Below are positions 9,726 through 20,605 of a stretch of DNA of 64,000 nucleotides, in pieces. The stretch covers positions 2,888,287 to 2,952,286 of the forward strand of contig ML213503.1 of NCBI GenBank assembly GCA_004369045.1. Direction: 5' to 3'. Within the stretch, counting starts at the first letter, position 1. Every line of letters starts with the position of its first letter. The DNA is from Heliocybe sulcata (lineage: Eukaryota; Basidiomycota; Agaricomycetes; Gloeophyllales; Gloeophyllaceae). Both the position numbers and the translations under genes were made by a program. Under the pieces are notes generated by a model. It saw only the letters and a program-made list of their open reading frames with translations. It had not been told where the DNA came from and did no database searches.

Positions 9726-10055
9726 TCGCATTCGGTCACAAGAGTATGCGTAGAAGAAATGTTTTGTTCCCGTACTCTTTGCTGAGATTTTCAAACCGTA
9801 GGGCCCTTGTGGATGGCTCACCAATGGAACCTGCACCAAAAACAATCCCGCCAGTTGCAAAAACTACAGCCAAATCATGTTGCAATCGAAGAGAACGACT
9901 TAGGAGGACTTTTTAAGAAGAGGCCGGACTCTGATGGCCATAGTCAAGTAAACGTGGCTGGCGACCTCTCAGCGAAAGATCTCATTGGCTCTTGGCTCAG
10001 TTTGATTGCTCGTTCCTTCGGGAAGCGGGGGCATAAGGAAACTCTCCTGCAACGG

Positions 10056-11111
10056 CCGATATTTATAATCCAGCTCCTCTGAACACTGAACGTTACAGCT
10101 GTTCAATACCGCTGGCGGTGGAAGGATTGGTCGATCTGGTTAGATTGCTGTCGACTTCTGGAGGGCTATGACATCCTTCTGAACGGAAGGGAATATTTCG
10201 AAGCCCTGAAGGCTCTCGACAGTCGGGCCGATAGCGAGATGAGAGTTCTGCTATGCAAATGCAGAAATCACTACGAAGCGCATAGGCATCTGGACATTTC
10301 TGCGGCTTTGATGAGACCTGAGGTCCGCGTATACCGATTATTTTGGTTCTCGCCCCTTTTCTAGGGGCTACCTCAGCTCGCGGCACTCTGGTTCTATTTG
10401 TCTACGGCAGAAGGATGGTCTAGGGCATATCCTACTCCTCGGAAGTGCTGTCCCCCGGCATCTGTTCGGGTGAAGAAGGGAAGCCCCCAGCATTGTCCTT
10501 GAAGAGAGGTAAGTACGTCACGGAGTTGCTAATCTTTCGCCCTCTCTTATGATTTTTTCAGTTCACTACTACGCCCAGGCCGAGGTTAGTCCGTCGCAGT
10601 CTGATCTGGTTGTGGCTTCAGCTTGCGCTGAAAGACATCGTGTATGCTCTCATATTGAGATACCAGCGAGTTCACACAGTCATTCCACGTTTGTTTCTTG
10701 CATTGGCGTGTACAGAGGAAGCTCCATGTGTTGCACCAATTTGGCTCTGAATCCGCCCGGTCTTCGAAGTCGCGATACAACATCGTTCAGATACGGAGAT
10801 GATGTAGGACTTGGTAATTAGGAGCTCGCATGATGCTGGATCGAGAGAGAGCCCTGATTTAACCAGTTCATTTTGAGAAAAGCAAAACAAAGAGTAGCAA
10901 TGCACGACAGCAAGACTAAATAAAAGCGAGGAACGAGTGTTATGGCATACAACATAGGGATGAATACATTGACTGTCAAAGACAAGCCAGCACTTTCGGG
11001 AAGAGATGTCAAATCGCGAAACAATCGAAACAAGGCAACGAAAAGCAGGACAGCGAGGAATATAACAAAAACGAAGAGAGCAGCGGCAAATCATGGCGCG
11101 GAAGATCAACT
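10056..11111. other. no recognisable gene
   Basis: Past the break of unit C, the sequence carries only short open frames on both strands with no family motif and no convincing exon chain. It is probably intergenic or decayed. Confidence 0.4.
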
Positions 11112-11856
11112 TCAGCTTGAGATTTGTTTTAGACGACAGCGTCGCCCGGAGGGCGAGACCTGGAGTAAACCGTCATATGAGCGCCCATCGAAGAAGATGA
11201 ATGAGCAGTCGAACCGTGCGGACCTAGGACGCTCGGCCATTTTCAGGATATAGATCACGTAGATGGAGCCAGCAAATTGACCTTCGAGGTCTTGGTAGAC
11301 GGCGGCAGTCGATTCTTCTGCGGACGTAATTTGCGGCACTTCGACCTGAAAGTATAGACAAGATCCTGCGCCGCACGTACGAGTCAGCCTGGTCGTTGGC
11401 TATTACAGACAGACGCACCTCCAGAGCCAAAAGGATCCGGGGGCGCTTCTTGACACTGAGAGACTCCATGACTTCATCCGGGATCATAACGGTACCATCC
11501 TGCACCTCTTCCTCTGAGATGTCGGATAGGGCAGGCTGTGGCAGGCGGATAACATAAGCATAGCGACTATCTACAAGAGAACGCGACTCACCACGCACAG
11601 GTCGGATCGCCAGCTCCACGAGTCGATATCCCGGATATCCACTGTCCTCTAAAGACCAGGGCCAACTAAAAGTGAACAACAATCATAGTAACCGAAAGAG
11701 AGACATTGCCATTACCATGAGGGGATCAAACTTGCTGAAAGGCTCAGGCGACGGAGGGTACCATATTTCCCTGAAGTACGCCCGAGAAGGCGGCGAATAG
11801 TCGCGGTTGTTAAGGACAAGGGTGAAGGCAGGCTCTGTTGACGGTCTCAAGGGCAT
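11112..11856 (-). CDS. spliced hypothetical protein, ~200 aa
   Basis: Three minus-strand exons join without frame breaks: 11856-11716 (141 nt), 11646-11419 (228 nt) and 11345-11112 (234 nt with stop), with donors GTAATG and GTGCGT and acceptors TTAGAG and TTTCAG. The protein starts MPLRPSTEPAFTLVLNNRDY, has a middle part with PGYRLVELAIRPVRG and DGTVMIPDEVMESLSVKKR, and ends with a block containing AVYQDLEGQFAGSIYVIYIL and FDGRSYDGLL. I see no signal peptide, membrane segment or known domain; GSIYVIYIL is a short hydrophobic stretch. The exact 5' edge of exon 2 is the least certain point. It is divergent from the possible small gene at 11960, so both could share a promoter. Confidence 0.55.
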
Positions 11857-11959
11857 CAGAAAATACAGGAAAAAGAGGGTTTAATCCAAACTTGGGGAGA
11901 CTAGATAGCAACGACAGTGTAAAGAGAGGAAAGGCTGGCAAGGATGTCGGGACAGGATC

Positions 11960-12325
11960 ATGTCGACCTCCGCCATTTTATGGACCCAAGAAATGAAAGA
12001 CGCCGTCCTGGCGTCGCATAACCAAAATTACTCGCAGATAGTGAGTCGACGGCGTACCCAATCCGGGTTTGCGCACGTCGCCGGCCAAGTCCTTCTGGCA
12101 AAACGCGTACCGTGTTCAGTGTCCACGCGTCTTCCACCTACTATCCGCCGCCTTCTCATTTCAGTCCTGGGGATAACGCTCTCGACCGCTGACCACTTCT
12201 GAAAGGACCCTGCGCAGGGTCAAGAGAGTCCCTTCAAGTGGGATTGGCCTGAAGCCGAGAAATCGCGAAGGCTCTCAGGAGCAGGGAAGGATCCGGCGAG
12301 AGCGGAATAGGCGTCGACAACGCAC
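11960..12325 (+). CDS. possible small spliced gene
   Basis: An ATG at 11960 opens MSTSAILWTQEMKDAVLASH and so on to NYSQI, then a clean donor ATA|GTGAGT at about 12040. The first exon looks like real coding sequence. A candidate second exon after CTGCGCAG (~12216) reads GQESPFKWDWPEAEKSRR and ends at a TAG near 12320, giving a protein under 75 aa; another acceptor (CATTTCAG, ~12162) would stop after three codons. I do not recognise the family, and the second exon is uncertain. Confidence 0.3.
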
Positions 12326-13457
12326 GTAAGACGTAGAAGTGCACGGCATCCAGAAGTAACACTGGAAGACCTTCTACCAGAGAGAGGTGGAGGCAATGCT
12401 TTCGATACAGTGCCACTGCAGTGAAGCACAGCATCTGGGCTTTGATCTCAAGGGCTTGCCTCGCTCAGAACACTAACAGTTGCACTCCCCGACGCCCAGA
12501 GCCGCCGCGGGCAGATACCACTCCCCCTACAACTCATCCAAATGCCATGAACTCCAACAGACGCGCAAGCGATACGTCCATCCCGTCCCATGGAGGAACG
12601 AGCTGCACGTATGTCAGCCGCGATGGTAACGGTCACGTGCATCTGCGTGATGTTCATGTCACATACGCAGCGCTGCTTCGAGGTAGGGTTCTTTCCTCCC
12701 ACCAATCACTCAATTATATCCAACTAATATATGTATGGTCCAACGGCCAAGCAAGCACGCAATATCACACGCATGATCGCCATAGTACATTGCATGCTAT
12801 CTTGGACGCAGGAATCGTCCCGATCGAAGTGTGAAAACAAGACTGACCAACAAATTCTCAAAAGAAATACCGTGGCTCTCCGAATAGATAATGGACAGGA
12901 CTGGCAGATACTCACTCACCACTCGCGATGTTCGCCAACACCAACGAATCATTACCCCGCACCAATACCCAGGAAACTCTGGCTGCAGGGAATTACGACC
13001 TGAGAGATGGGAAAGAAGAGAAACATGCCCATCCATCCAGCCTGCGGTAGATCCGCAGCGCATATACAATGGAATTGTCGTATGAAACGGGCGCTGCGCA
13101 AGGTCACCAAGTCCGCCCGGAATGATCGACGCGTGGCGGCTGAGACATTGTACGATGTTTGCACGTAGAGCCCACAACTCAGCGATACAGAAGCATACAA
13201 GGCACCCAAGAAGAGCTTGAATCAGAGCCAGGCCGTAAGTGTAGGAGGGAAGGCAGCCCCTCGAGGTTCAAACAAAAGTATAGACCGCTGAGTCGCCGCC
13301 TAATCCTTGTCATTTTCGCCGGAACTGACAGTTCGTCAGTGCGCGCGGAGCCCCACCTCGTCAGACCAGGGCCTCTGAATGCCAGAGAAAATAAAGCAAC
13401 CAGTGCAAGAGCTGTCGTCGCCGTTCGGAATAGCGTCGCTAGCTGGTGATATTATTA
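12326..13457. other. no confident gene
   Basis: Several 60-140 codon open frames overlap on both strands (for example 12421-12834 plus and 12797-13177 minus) without family features or coherent splicing. It may hold a decayed gene; I cannot support one. Confidence 0.35.
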
Positions 13458-13459
13458 AA

Positions 13460-14100
13460 TTAGGGACTGACACGGGTTAACCCGGGTTAATCCGCAGGTG
13501 TACCCGCGGGTAAGGAGAGAGTTGAGCGCGGTGCCCGTACCCGTCCCGGGTAGCCCTACGCGGGTACGGGTCGACCCGCAGGTGTACCCGCAGGTGTCCT
13601 CGGGTGACCCACGGGTATCTCTTGTAGCTCATTGCTGTTATGACATTCACTAATCTGTGTCGACATCCATCAGCCTGACTTCACGGACCTCTTCTGGTTA
13701 TCCTTCTGAACGATACCTGCCATCTGCGTCACGTCTGGTCAATGGTAAGTGGTAATCCGGCGCCACTTGGGCCTTAAAATTCGAGAAAATATTGAGACAC
13801 GATGTTGGTTTAGAAGTTCTAGTTAGCAACAGCCTCGGCTGAGTTCTGGACATCGACGGTACCTGGTAATAGCATTCTGCAAGCTTACACAGCTCGCTAT
13901 GGTGGTCCAACTGGGCTATCATCAATTATTGCAATTGCCCGCGGGTGACCCGTGGTCTACCCGGTACAGTCCATCCAGTGCCCGTACCCGTCGCGGGTGG
14001 CACCCACCAGTACCCGTGACCCGTACGGGTTAACCCGCACGGGTAATTCACGGGTCGGGTTACGGGTACACCCGGGCACCTTGCTACCCGTGTCAGTTCC
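13460..14100. mobile_element. non-autonomous element with terminal inverted repeats and dense subterminal motifs
   Basis: The left end GGGACTGACACGGGT (from ~13466) is matched in inverted orientation by ACCCGTGTCAGTTCC ending near 14099. Each end carries a ~160 bp zone dense in ACCCG / CGGGT words in both orientations (13480-13615 and 13935-14090), around a ~320 bp core with no such words and no transposase frame. Terminal inverted repeats plus subterminal arrays of short sites resemble hAT- or foldback-type non-autonomous DNA elements. AT-rich DNA with TATTAT flanks both ends, but I see no clean target-site duplication. Confidence 0.6.
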
Positions 14101-15677
14101 TATATTATTTCCCGTATACCGGGACTACTATGTAACGGATTTCGCCGGCCCCCTTACCAACTGCGTAATAAGTATACGTTAACGTATCTCCATGGTGGTG
14201 CCGCTAGTGAGTGAAGTCTCCCTGGTTTATTTCTTCATCACTTCTAATTGCTAGAGCTCAGGTGGGCCAGTGCCTCTAAATTTGTGCACCTGGTTATCGG
14301 CAGAAGAAATTTAAACCCGGACCTCCCGTTGTACCGACTGTCACGATTAATATTCTGTTGAATCGCCGCGTAATTTGGCAGACTGGGATCATCGGACGAC
14401 TAGAATTTTTTGCTTGAACCTCCCTGTCTCGGGAAGACTGGAGGCTTCGCACAGCGGAAAGATGTCTACGTCCGACGCGAGAAGTAAGGAGCCAGCGCGG
14501 GATGAGCCGATTATCCGTAGCTCGTGCACCAAGGGGCCAGGAAAGCTTGCGCACAATCACTCAGGTATTGCCGTGCTCGGGCTTTGATGCTCTTCACTTC
14601 ATGATTCCTATTTCTGCGGCGCCGCTGGATCCCTTTATTCGGCCTCAAGGCGACCATTCCGGATAGTGCAACAGGATCGTTTCACCCTTGTGCGCCATCC
14701 CAGGCCGAATCCGCATAGTTTCTTCAGTCACTCTCTCCTCGATCGGGACTGCAGCAAACAGGTCCGCAAGTCCACCATCGCTTCTACCTCTATGGACTTC
14801 TTCGCCATTGTCATAACTCCGATCCCCTGTCCTCGGAAGATTTTTCTCTGGTAAATACGCACAAGGTGCTCTAACTATCTCCTCCGGTTCGTGACTGTCC
14901 CAGGCGATGCTCAGCATCCGGGTGATCATCGCGATCTTCCTCTACTCCAGGCTACGGAATAATGTTCTGTACTAAGACGGCGAAGAAGATTTGTCAGGAA
15001 AGGGCAAGCACGCAGCGCATGCGTCGTCATAGTACTGCTCTGGACCCATCCGCACGTCCCCTTGAGAGAAATCCGCAAACTTAATCATCTAAAGCTTGCT
15101 GATATACCGCCCTCCCTCGCTCGGACCCTCATGACTAGGCATCCGACAAATGCTCCATTAAGCCCTCCGGGCATATACTATCGCTGGGATGGGTCACGTT
15201 CTTAGATCCGCACTATCTGTATAAGGCAAGTCCGACTTACGATCCATTGATAGAACGCTGATGGTCTGCATAGCAGGTAAACTTGGACTCCCAGCGTGGT
15301 TTGACGGTCCATAGGACCTACGAAACCACGCAACAGTATCGAAAACACTCATTCACAGCGGTGTACCCATCCTGAAGAAGTTTATTGAAGGAGCGGCGAC
15401 AAAGGACCTCGACTGGTACTCCACCGGAGGTGTCATTCCGGAGGGACATACAGCCATTGCATCGATATTACCTTGGTCCTGTTCGGGTTGGAATCTGGTA
15501 TGCCACAGTATAAGGAGCAAAAGTGATATTGTATCCTGAGTTTATGGGATCTTGGTTTGACGAAGAAATAGTGTCTCGTTGACCTCCAATATGTTGCTGC
15601 AGAATCCCTTGCCGAGAAGTATCCGTACTACGATACTATGTATACTAGCACACTCCGCCAGTCTGTAGTGATACTCC
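14101..15677. other. no confident gene; possible decayed coding pieces
   Basis: A minus-strand open frame at 14645-14929 (containing LFAAVPIEERVTEETMRIR) and a plus-strand stretch near 15340-15500 (IHSGVPILKKFIEGAA, DWYSTGGVIPEGH) look protein-like in composition but have no start, splice context or family match that I can name. They may be remnants of inactivated genes. Confidence 0.3.
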
Positions 15678-18365
15678 TCAATCTAACCTCTTCTTCGTAC
15701 CCATTTCGATCTCCTCCAGTTTACTACCGGCGCGTTTCCGGCCCTTAGCCAGCCATTGCGCCCCAGCACCAGCGCCCGACCTCAGCTTGCCAATATCCAG
15801 GGCAGATATGCCGAAGCCTCGGCCCTTCTTTACTGAATGCCAGCCAGAACCATGGTAGTGAATGACCTCGGTAGGCGGCAGAAGCCTTGGCCAGGAGACA
15901 TAGTCGATGCCGTGCGCAAAGATGAATCCCATACTTAGCGCAAACACCGTGAACCAGATTAGGAAGTAATAGAATAGGGAGTATTCTGAAGGGCATGTCA
16001 GTGCTACCGGACGTCAAAGGAGGAGAGCACGTACGGGATGTCCGAGGTAGAGTCAACCCGGCGAGTATCATAAAGAGAGCGATGAAGGCCAGATAAGGCA
16101 CCTATAGGCAATTATTAGGATTGGTCAGTAACAAGAGAGGAACTATATTTCCCACAGAGCGTATTATCAACGGTCTTGGATCTGTCAGGAGGAATTGCGC
16201 TGAAGAGGGGCCTCTTCTGGGTCTCCAGACACCCGTCATCAAGTCATACCCATCCTAAAGTACTGAGTCAGAACCACACTATCGCGGATTACGAGCGGCA
16301 CTTGCCTGTCTCGGGCCATCAAAGTAGTTATTCTTTACATAGCGCATAACAGACTTGTAACCGTCCTCCAAAGCTCCAGCCCGTGTACGTTTGCCTGTGC
16401 GCGTGAAGTCCACTTTTAGGGCTCCCGTACCAGCGTAGGCTGTCGAAATGAGGTCTGCATGGTCGGACCATACTAGAAAAGAGTTACTGAGCTGATCTCA
16501 TATTGAATGATTGAGGACGCACTTTCTCGGAAGTCTTTGCTTAGACTTTCATGGTAGTCAATCGTGTCACTGTCCTTAAGCACTCCGACAGCCTTGAGTT
16601 GACGGTTCAACGTCCACTTGGCGATCGCAGCTTGCGTAACATTGGTGCGGTCCAAGTTGTCCATGCAATTCGTCCGCACGACGCCCCTCTGGACCTGCGC
16701 AGGATCCGTCGCCGGCGCGTCAAGGTGGAAGTACCCGTTCTTTATCAAGTCAGCCTCAAGTTTCTCAATGAGAAGACCGATTCGCTCCCAGCGCATGTGC
16801 TTGCACTCCGTGTGGAAATCAAAGTATTCGTATCTGACGTCCGGGAGGCCGAGCTGCGGAGACAAGTTAGCCAGCCGCGACTTGAACAAGATGCTTTCGA
16901 ACCTGTGCAACGTAGCGTTCGTACTGCTCCTTGACCGGCTTTTCGTGTCCTTTGTGGTTGACAAGATTCACAAGGTCCTGAGCTCCGTAATGAGATATCA
17001 TGTCCTCGAAATGCTTCCGCATGGCATCAGCCTTTAGTAGTTGTTAGAGAGGCCATTGCAGAACAGAGAACGAGAACCATACTGTATCAGGGTAATCCAT
17101 GACTTGCAGATCAGGCTTGTATCGCAAGTTGTTCACTTCCGCCCAGAACACCGGGATACTGCCTCTTATCTGAACAAAGCTGAGTTTCGTACTGGCTTCG
17201 TCCGAACTGCCTCGCCCTTCGTTCAGTTTTGGGTCAATGAAGACGATCTGTTCCGTCTCGTTGAAGTTAGCCACGTAGCCTTCGTGGTCGATACCTCGGC
17301 GAAAATAGCGAGTGCCTGCTCTGTAGCGCGATCTCCGACTGATAAGACAAAGGCGGAGGTGATAGCCATTCACGAACGCCGAGCGGATGTCAAAAGCTTG
17401 GGAGCATTAGAGGCCGGCCACCTCATGACGGGGAGTGATAAATGAACTCACTGCCGTACATGATCGGCAGAATGTAGGAGCTGAGCTGCAGACGACAGTA
17501 AGCATCATTACAGACCAATGATTTCAACTGGAAACTCACGTCTTGCGAAGGATTCGTCGTGGTGATGTCGATAAACTTGGATTGCAGGTACCTGCGGAGA
17601 GGTGAGGGCTGCTCTGCGCGCCCAGGGGAGGCACTCACTTGTTCCAGAAGAATCTGTCATCCGCCTTCGATTCCCGTGAGTGATAGACAGTATATGCGGA
17701 GCCAGGAAGAACGTACCACCTGCCAGAGGGTCTTCCCTTCATCACTCTTCCTCGCCTGCCATTGCGCTTGCAATCTCCTCGTCAAGTCCCACCCATAACT
17801 GAAGAAGAAGTAGCCATTGTTCAAGTGCGAGCGAACCAAGGCCAAAAGATGCGATTCCACAGGGTGCGCTGGATGCTGGATGGAGGCTCGAGGGTCCACT
17901 GGCAGGATTTCGTACTCGGTCGCGCGATAGATGTCTTGCCCCATCAGACGGCCACGAAGTTCGCGACCAGTCACGACGATAATATAGTCCGCTGAAAGAG
18001 CTCTTATTGGGGCCATGTGGTGCACACAATGACTGAAGACGCACAGAGGGTGAGAGATATTATTCCCATTATGCCATATATTGTCTTGGGCGAACGTTGT
18101 CCGGACGGGGACGCCGAGGCATTTGGGGCTGTCATGACCGGATAAGTATAGGATAACAACGACAAGACGGACACGCACCATTGAGAACTATATCGCCAGA
18201 ATCCCTTCGGATAGTCAGGGATCTCGCGCCAGCGCTTGCTTCGGCCGGGGCGAACGTATATGATGTAGGGTCTATATACCTGCGCAAGGCTCAACTTAGA
18301 TATGCAACAGAGAGAACGCGAGAATAGGGAATTTACAAGTTCAAGCGTTTGTGGAGGGCCTGCAT
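15678..18365 (-). CDS. SAC1: phosphoinositide phosphatase Sac1
   Basis: Sac1 removes phosphate mainly from phosphatidylinositol 4-phosphate at the endoplasmic reticulum and Golgi. The gene has many short exons. It starts [10 protein letters not shown] (ATG at 18365; the intron begins GTAAAT) and continues [33 protein letters not shown], the Sac domain with [15 protein letters not shown], and the catalytic CX5R loop [13 protein letters not shown]. It ends with two hydrophobic segments, [16 protein letters not shown] (~16060) and [18 protein letters not shown] (~15950), as in other Sac1 proteins. Stop is at 15678. A longer start at 18446 is open, but [10 protein letters not shown] matches the family. 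It is divergent from the U2A' gene with 129 bp between start codons. Confidence 0.92.
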
Positions 18366-18494
18366 GGTGGCGGTCCGGGTATGAGAAGTTCGTGTGTGGC
18401 GTCAGTCCTTCTTTTGCTGCATTCAACTGCTTAAAGTTGTGCTTCATATACCAACACGCCGACGCCTGCCTGACTCTCTTCGTGAAGTCTCCTC
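18366..18494. promoter_or_regulatory. 129 bp divergent promoter, SAC1 / U2A'
   Basis: The two start codons at 18365 (minus) and 18495 (plus) face away from each other, so both core promoters must lie in or overlap this interval. No TATA box is obvious. Confidence 0.6.
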
Positions 18495-19410
18495 ATGGTG
18501 AAGCTTACACCGGAGCTGATTGCGCAGTGCCCGTCTGGTCTCAACCCTCTCAAAGAACGACAGTTGGATCTGCGAGGTGCGCCGAGTTCCAACATCACTC
18601 GAGGCGCTCACAAACCGGCTCACAGGCTATAAAATTCCTGTCATCGAAAACCTGGGTGTTACCAGAGTGAGTCTCAGTGTTTCCTTCGTCAAAGTCGCGT
18701 CATATTCATTCTATGTTCGGCGTGTGCAGGACCAGCACGATGCTATAGATTTTACAGACAACTCTATTATTTCCCTCGGCAATCTACCACTCCTTCGTCG
18801 CCTACGAACTATCCTCCTCGCCAACAACCGCGTATCATCTATATCATCCTCCCTTCACCTCTCCGCCCCAAACATCACCACCCTCGTCCTCACGAACAAC
18901 AACATCCAAGAGCTCGGCGACCTCGAGCCACTGAAAGAACTAAAATACCTGCAGTACCTGAGCCTGCTCGGGAACCCAGTGCGGGAAAAGAAATGGTATC
19001 GCGAATGGCTTGCGTGGCGGTTACCTGCGCTGAGAGTTTTGGATTTCCAGAGAATTCGTGACAAGGTGTGCCTTCGCCTCGCGTGGACCATTGGGACCGA
19101 CTTATTTCGAACGCGATTCGGTTAACAGGAGCGCAAAGCGGCGCGAGCACTGTTCTTGACTGCAGATGGTCTCCCGACCAAGCTGGCCACGACACTCGCG
19201 GACACGGTGTCGACGCATTCGACTAAACAGGTCGTGACAACGGATGAACCCAAACCGCTGGTTGAGGCCGGCAAAGCGGGTCGCCTCATGTCGAAGGAAG
19301 ACGCCGAGAGGGTGAAGGCGGCTATTGCAAAAGCGACTTCCATCGACGAGATCCGGAGACTAGAGGCGAGTTTGAAAGAGGGATTTTTGCCTACTATGGA
19401 GGCAGCATGA
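18495..19410 (+). CDS. LEA1: U2 snRNP component A' (Lea1-type)
   Basis: Leucine-rich-repeat protein of the U2 small nuclear ribonucleoprotein, which with U2B'' binds stem-loop IV of U2 snRNA in the spliceosome. Exons 18495-18576, 18626-18666, 18730-19065 and 19129-19410 join in frame (82, 41, 336 and 282 nt; 246 aa). The start MVKLTPELIAQCPSGLNPLK and ERQLDLRG are the family signature. LRR units follow (IDFTDNSIISLGNLP, LRTILLANNRVSSIS, ITTLVLTNNNIQELGDL, LQYLSLLGNPV) with the LRR cap KWYREWLAWRLPALRVLDFQ. The C-terminal tail is helical and charged, rich in Lys, Ala and Glu. Gene complete. Confidence 0.93.
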
Positions 19411-19620
19411 GCTTTATTGTTACATAGTTGTATTTGCTTATAGTACATCCCGGTACTCTGATACTGATCAGACATACTAGTGCGATGTGCTTGGTTGCAC
19501 ATCTGGAGCAACACGAACGACGGTACTGAGAACAAGAACATAAGTTTCACGCAATGACTAGATCCCGGTATATCCTAGGCTGCTTTTCACCTTCATGAGA
19601 TGACTGTCTCTGGCATATGG

Positions 19621-20465
19621 CTAGTAGCCTTCAACACCAGCATGGGCGATCCAGAGACCATGGAAAGCCAAAGCAATGACGGCACCAAGGTTCGCGAGGG
19701 AACTGATGCCGTGCAAGCTGGAGAATCTGGCGTTCAAGGCTTTCATCTGCGCTGATACCTGTAAGCGTACTCGTTAGTAAGACCCTCACTAACTCGCGCG
19801 ACAAAGTACTGACGCCTGCTTGGTCGTAGGTCTTGCCTTCCTCCTTCTCAAGCTTGTGGCGCTGGAACATGGTCCTAGTGATGATAGGCATCAGACGGTG
19901 ACCAGCACCGTCAAGAGACTCTAACATACTTGCTAGTCAAAGGTCCGACGGCGAAATAGTTGGTGGCCTGGCAGACGAAGGCAAAGGCCAGAGCATACAG
20001 CTGCGCAACGTCTGCGTGGCTCGGGGACGTGATGTAGGTGACAACATCGGGGTGCGAGAAAACCCATTTGGCACTCAGGAAGGAAGTTAGTGCCATTGAA
20101 ATGACGAAGTAAACTGGGAATGTGCGATGCTGGAGGGTCCCGAATTGGTGGCGGGCTACCCGCAGTCGCAGTCATAAGCTTATTAGAACAAGTACGGCGA
20201 AAAATCGACGCACGCAAGGCCCTCAGAGCAATGATACCTAGATACGCAATCAAATCATTCTGGACTGTACGGTCCTGTCTCAAGACGTACCGCCAAAGAA
20301 TGTCACCCAGATTGCTAAACACCGCACATGAACATCATGTCCCATAATAAGTGTCCCAATTATCTCACCCATTCCAAACAGCCAGCTATATCCAAGCATA
20401 TACAGGCCATTGAGAGAGAATATCTGACCCAAGGTCGCCAAGTTCAATGTGTCGATTTTCGCCAT
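19621..20465 (-). CDS. TMEM205-like (DUF4149) membrane protein
   Basis: Small multi-pass membrane protein of the TMEM205 type. Exons 20465-20291, a 24 nt microexon 20237-20214, 20155-19930, then two more; phases at the first four junctions agree. The protein starts MAKIDTLNLATLGQIF. The family core reads WVTFFGG, then IIALRALP from the microexon junction, then RHQFGTLQHRTFPVYF, followed by hydrophobic segments around VISMALTSFLSAKWVF and QLYALAFAFVCQATNYFAVGP. TMFQRHKLEKEEGKTYDQAG leads to a last membrane segment in the final exon, which ends VEGY. An in-frame ATG 51 bp upstream (20516) is possible. The biochemical role is not settled in fungi. Its start lies 141 bp from that of ATP11 on the other strand. 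Confidence 0.85.
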
Positions 20466-20605
20466 ATTGTTGAACAAGTTGTTGAGTGTAGCGGAGAAGA
20501 GAGTTGGCGGCCGCAATGACGCTGTCGCGTGGAGGCCACGTGGACGGGTATCTACCCCATTTGAAGGCCGGACACTAGAGTTCTCATCGTTCGTTCGCTC
20601 TCGCC

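Larger units (their letters stand above)
7650..10055. repeat. triplicated locus, unit C (array plus cassettes plus GPP upstream region)
   Basis: Third copy. It begins after the GPP remnant with the GAGGCTATACTAGAGTA lead, then array, cassette block, and the intergenic part that in unit A precedes GPP (9690-10055 matches 3370-3770). Homology ends near 10055 at CTCCTGCAACGG, just before where the GPP start codon should be; the sequence that follows has no GPP coding region. Confidence 0.85.

Noticed and set aside
13460-14100. ACCCG/CGGGT-rich zones as an internal telomere-like repeat
   Set aside because: The motif is irregular and occurs in both orientations within facing terminal repeats; fungal telomere repeats are regular TTAGGG-type arrays.
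15745-16101. Separate small membrane protein at the SAC1 3' end
   Set aside because: The hydrophobic segments are the C-terminal anchor of Sac1 and join to it through in-phase introns.
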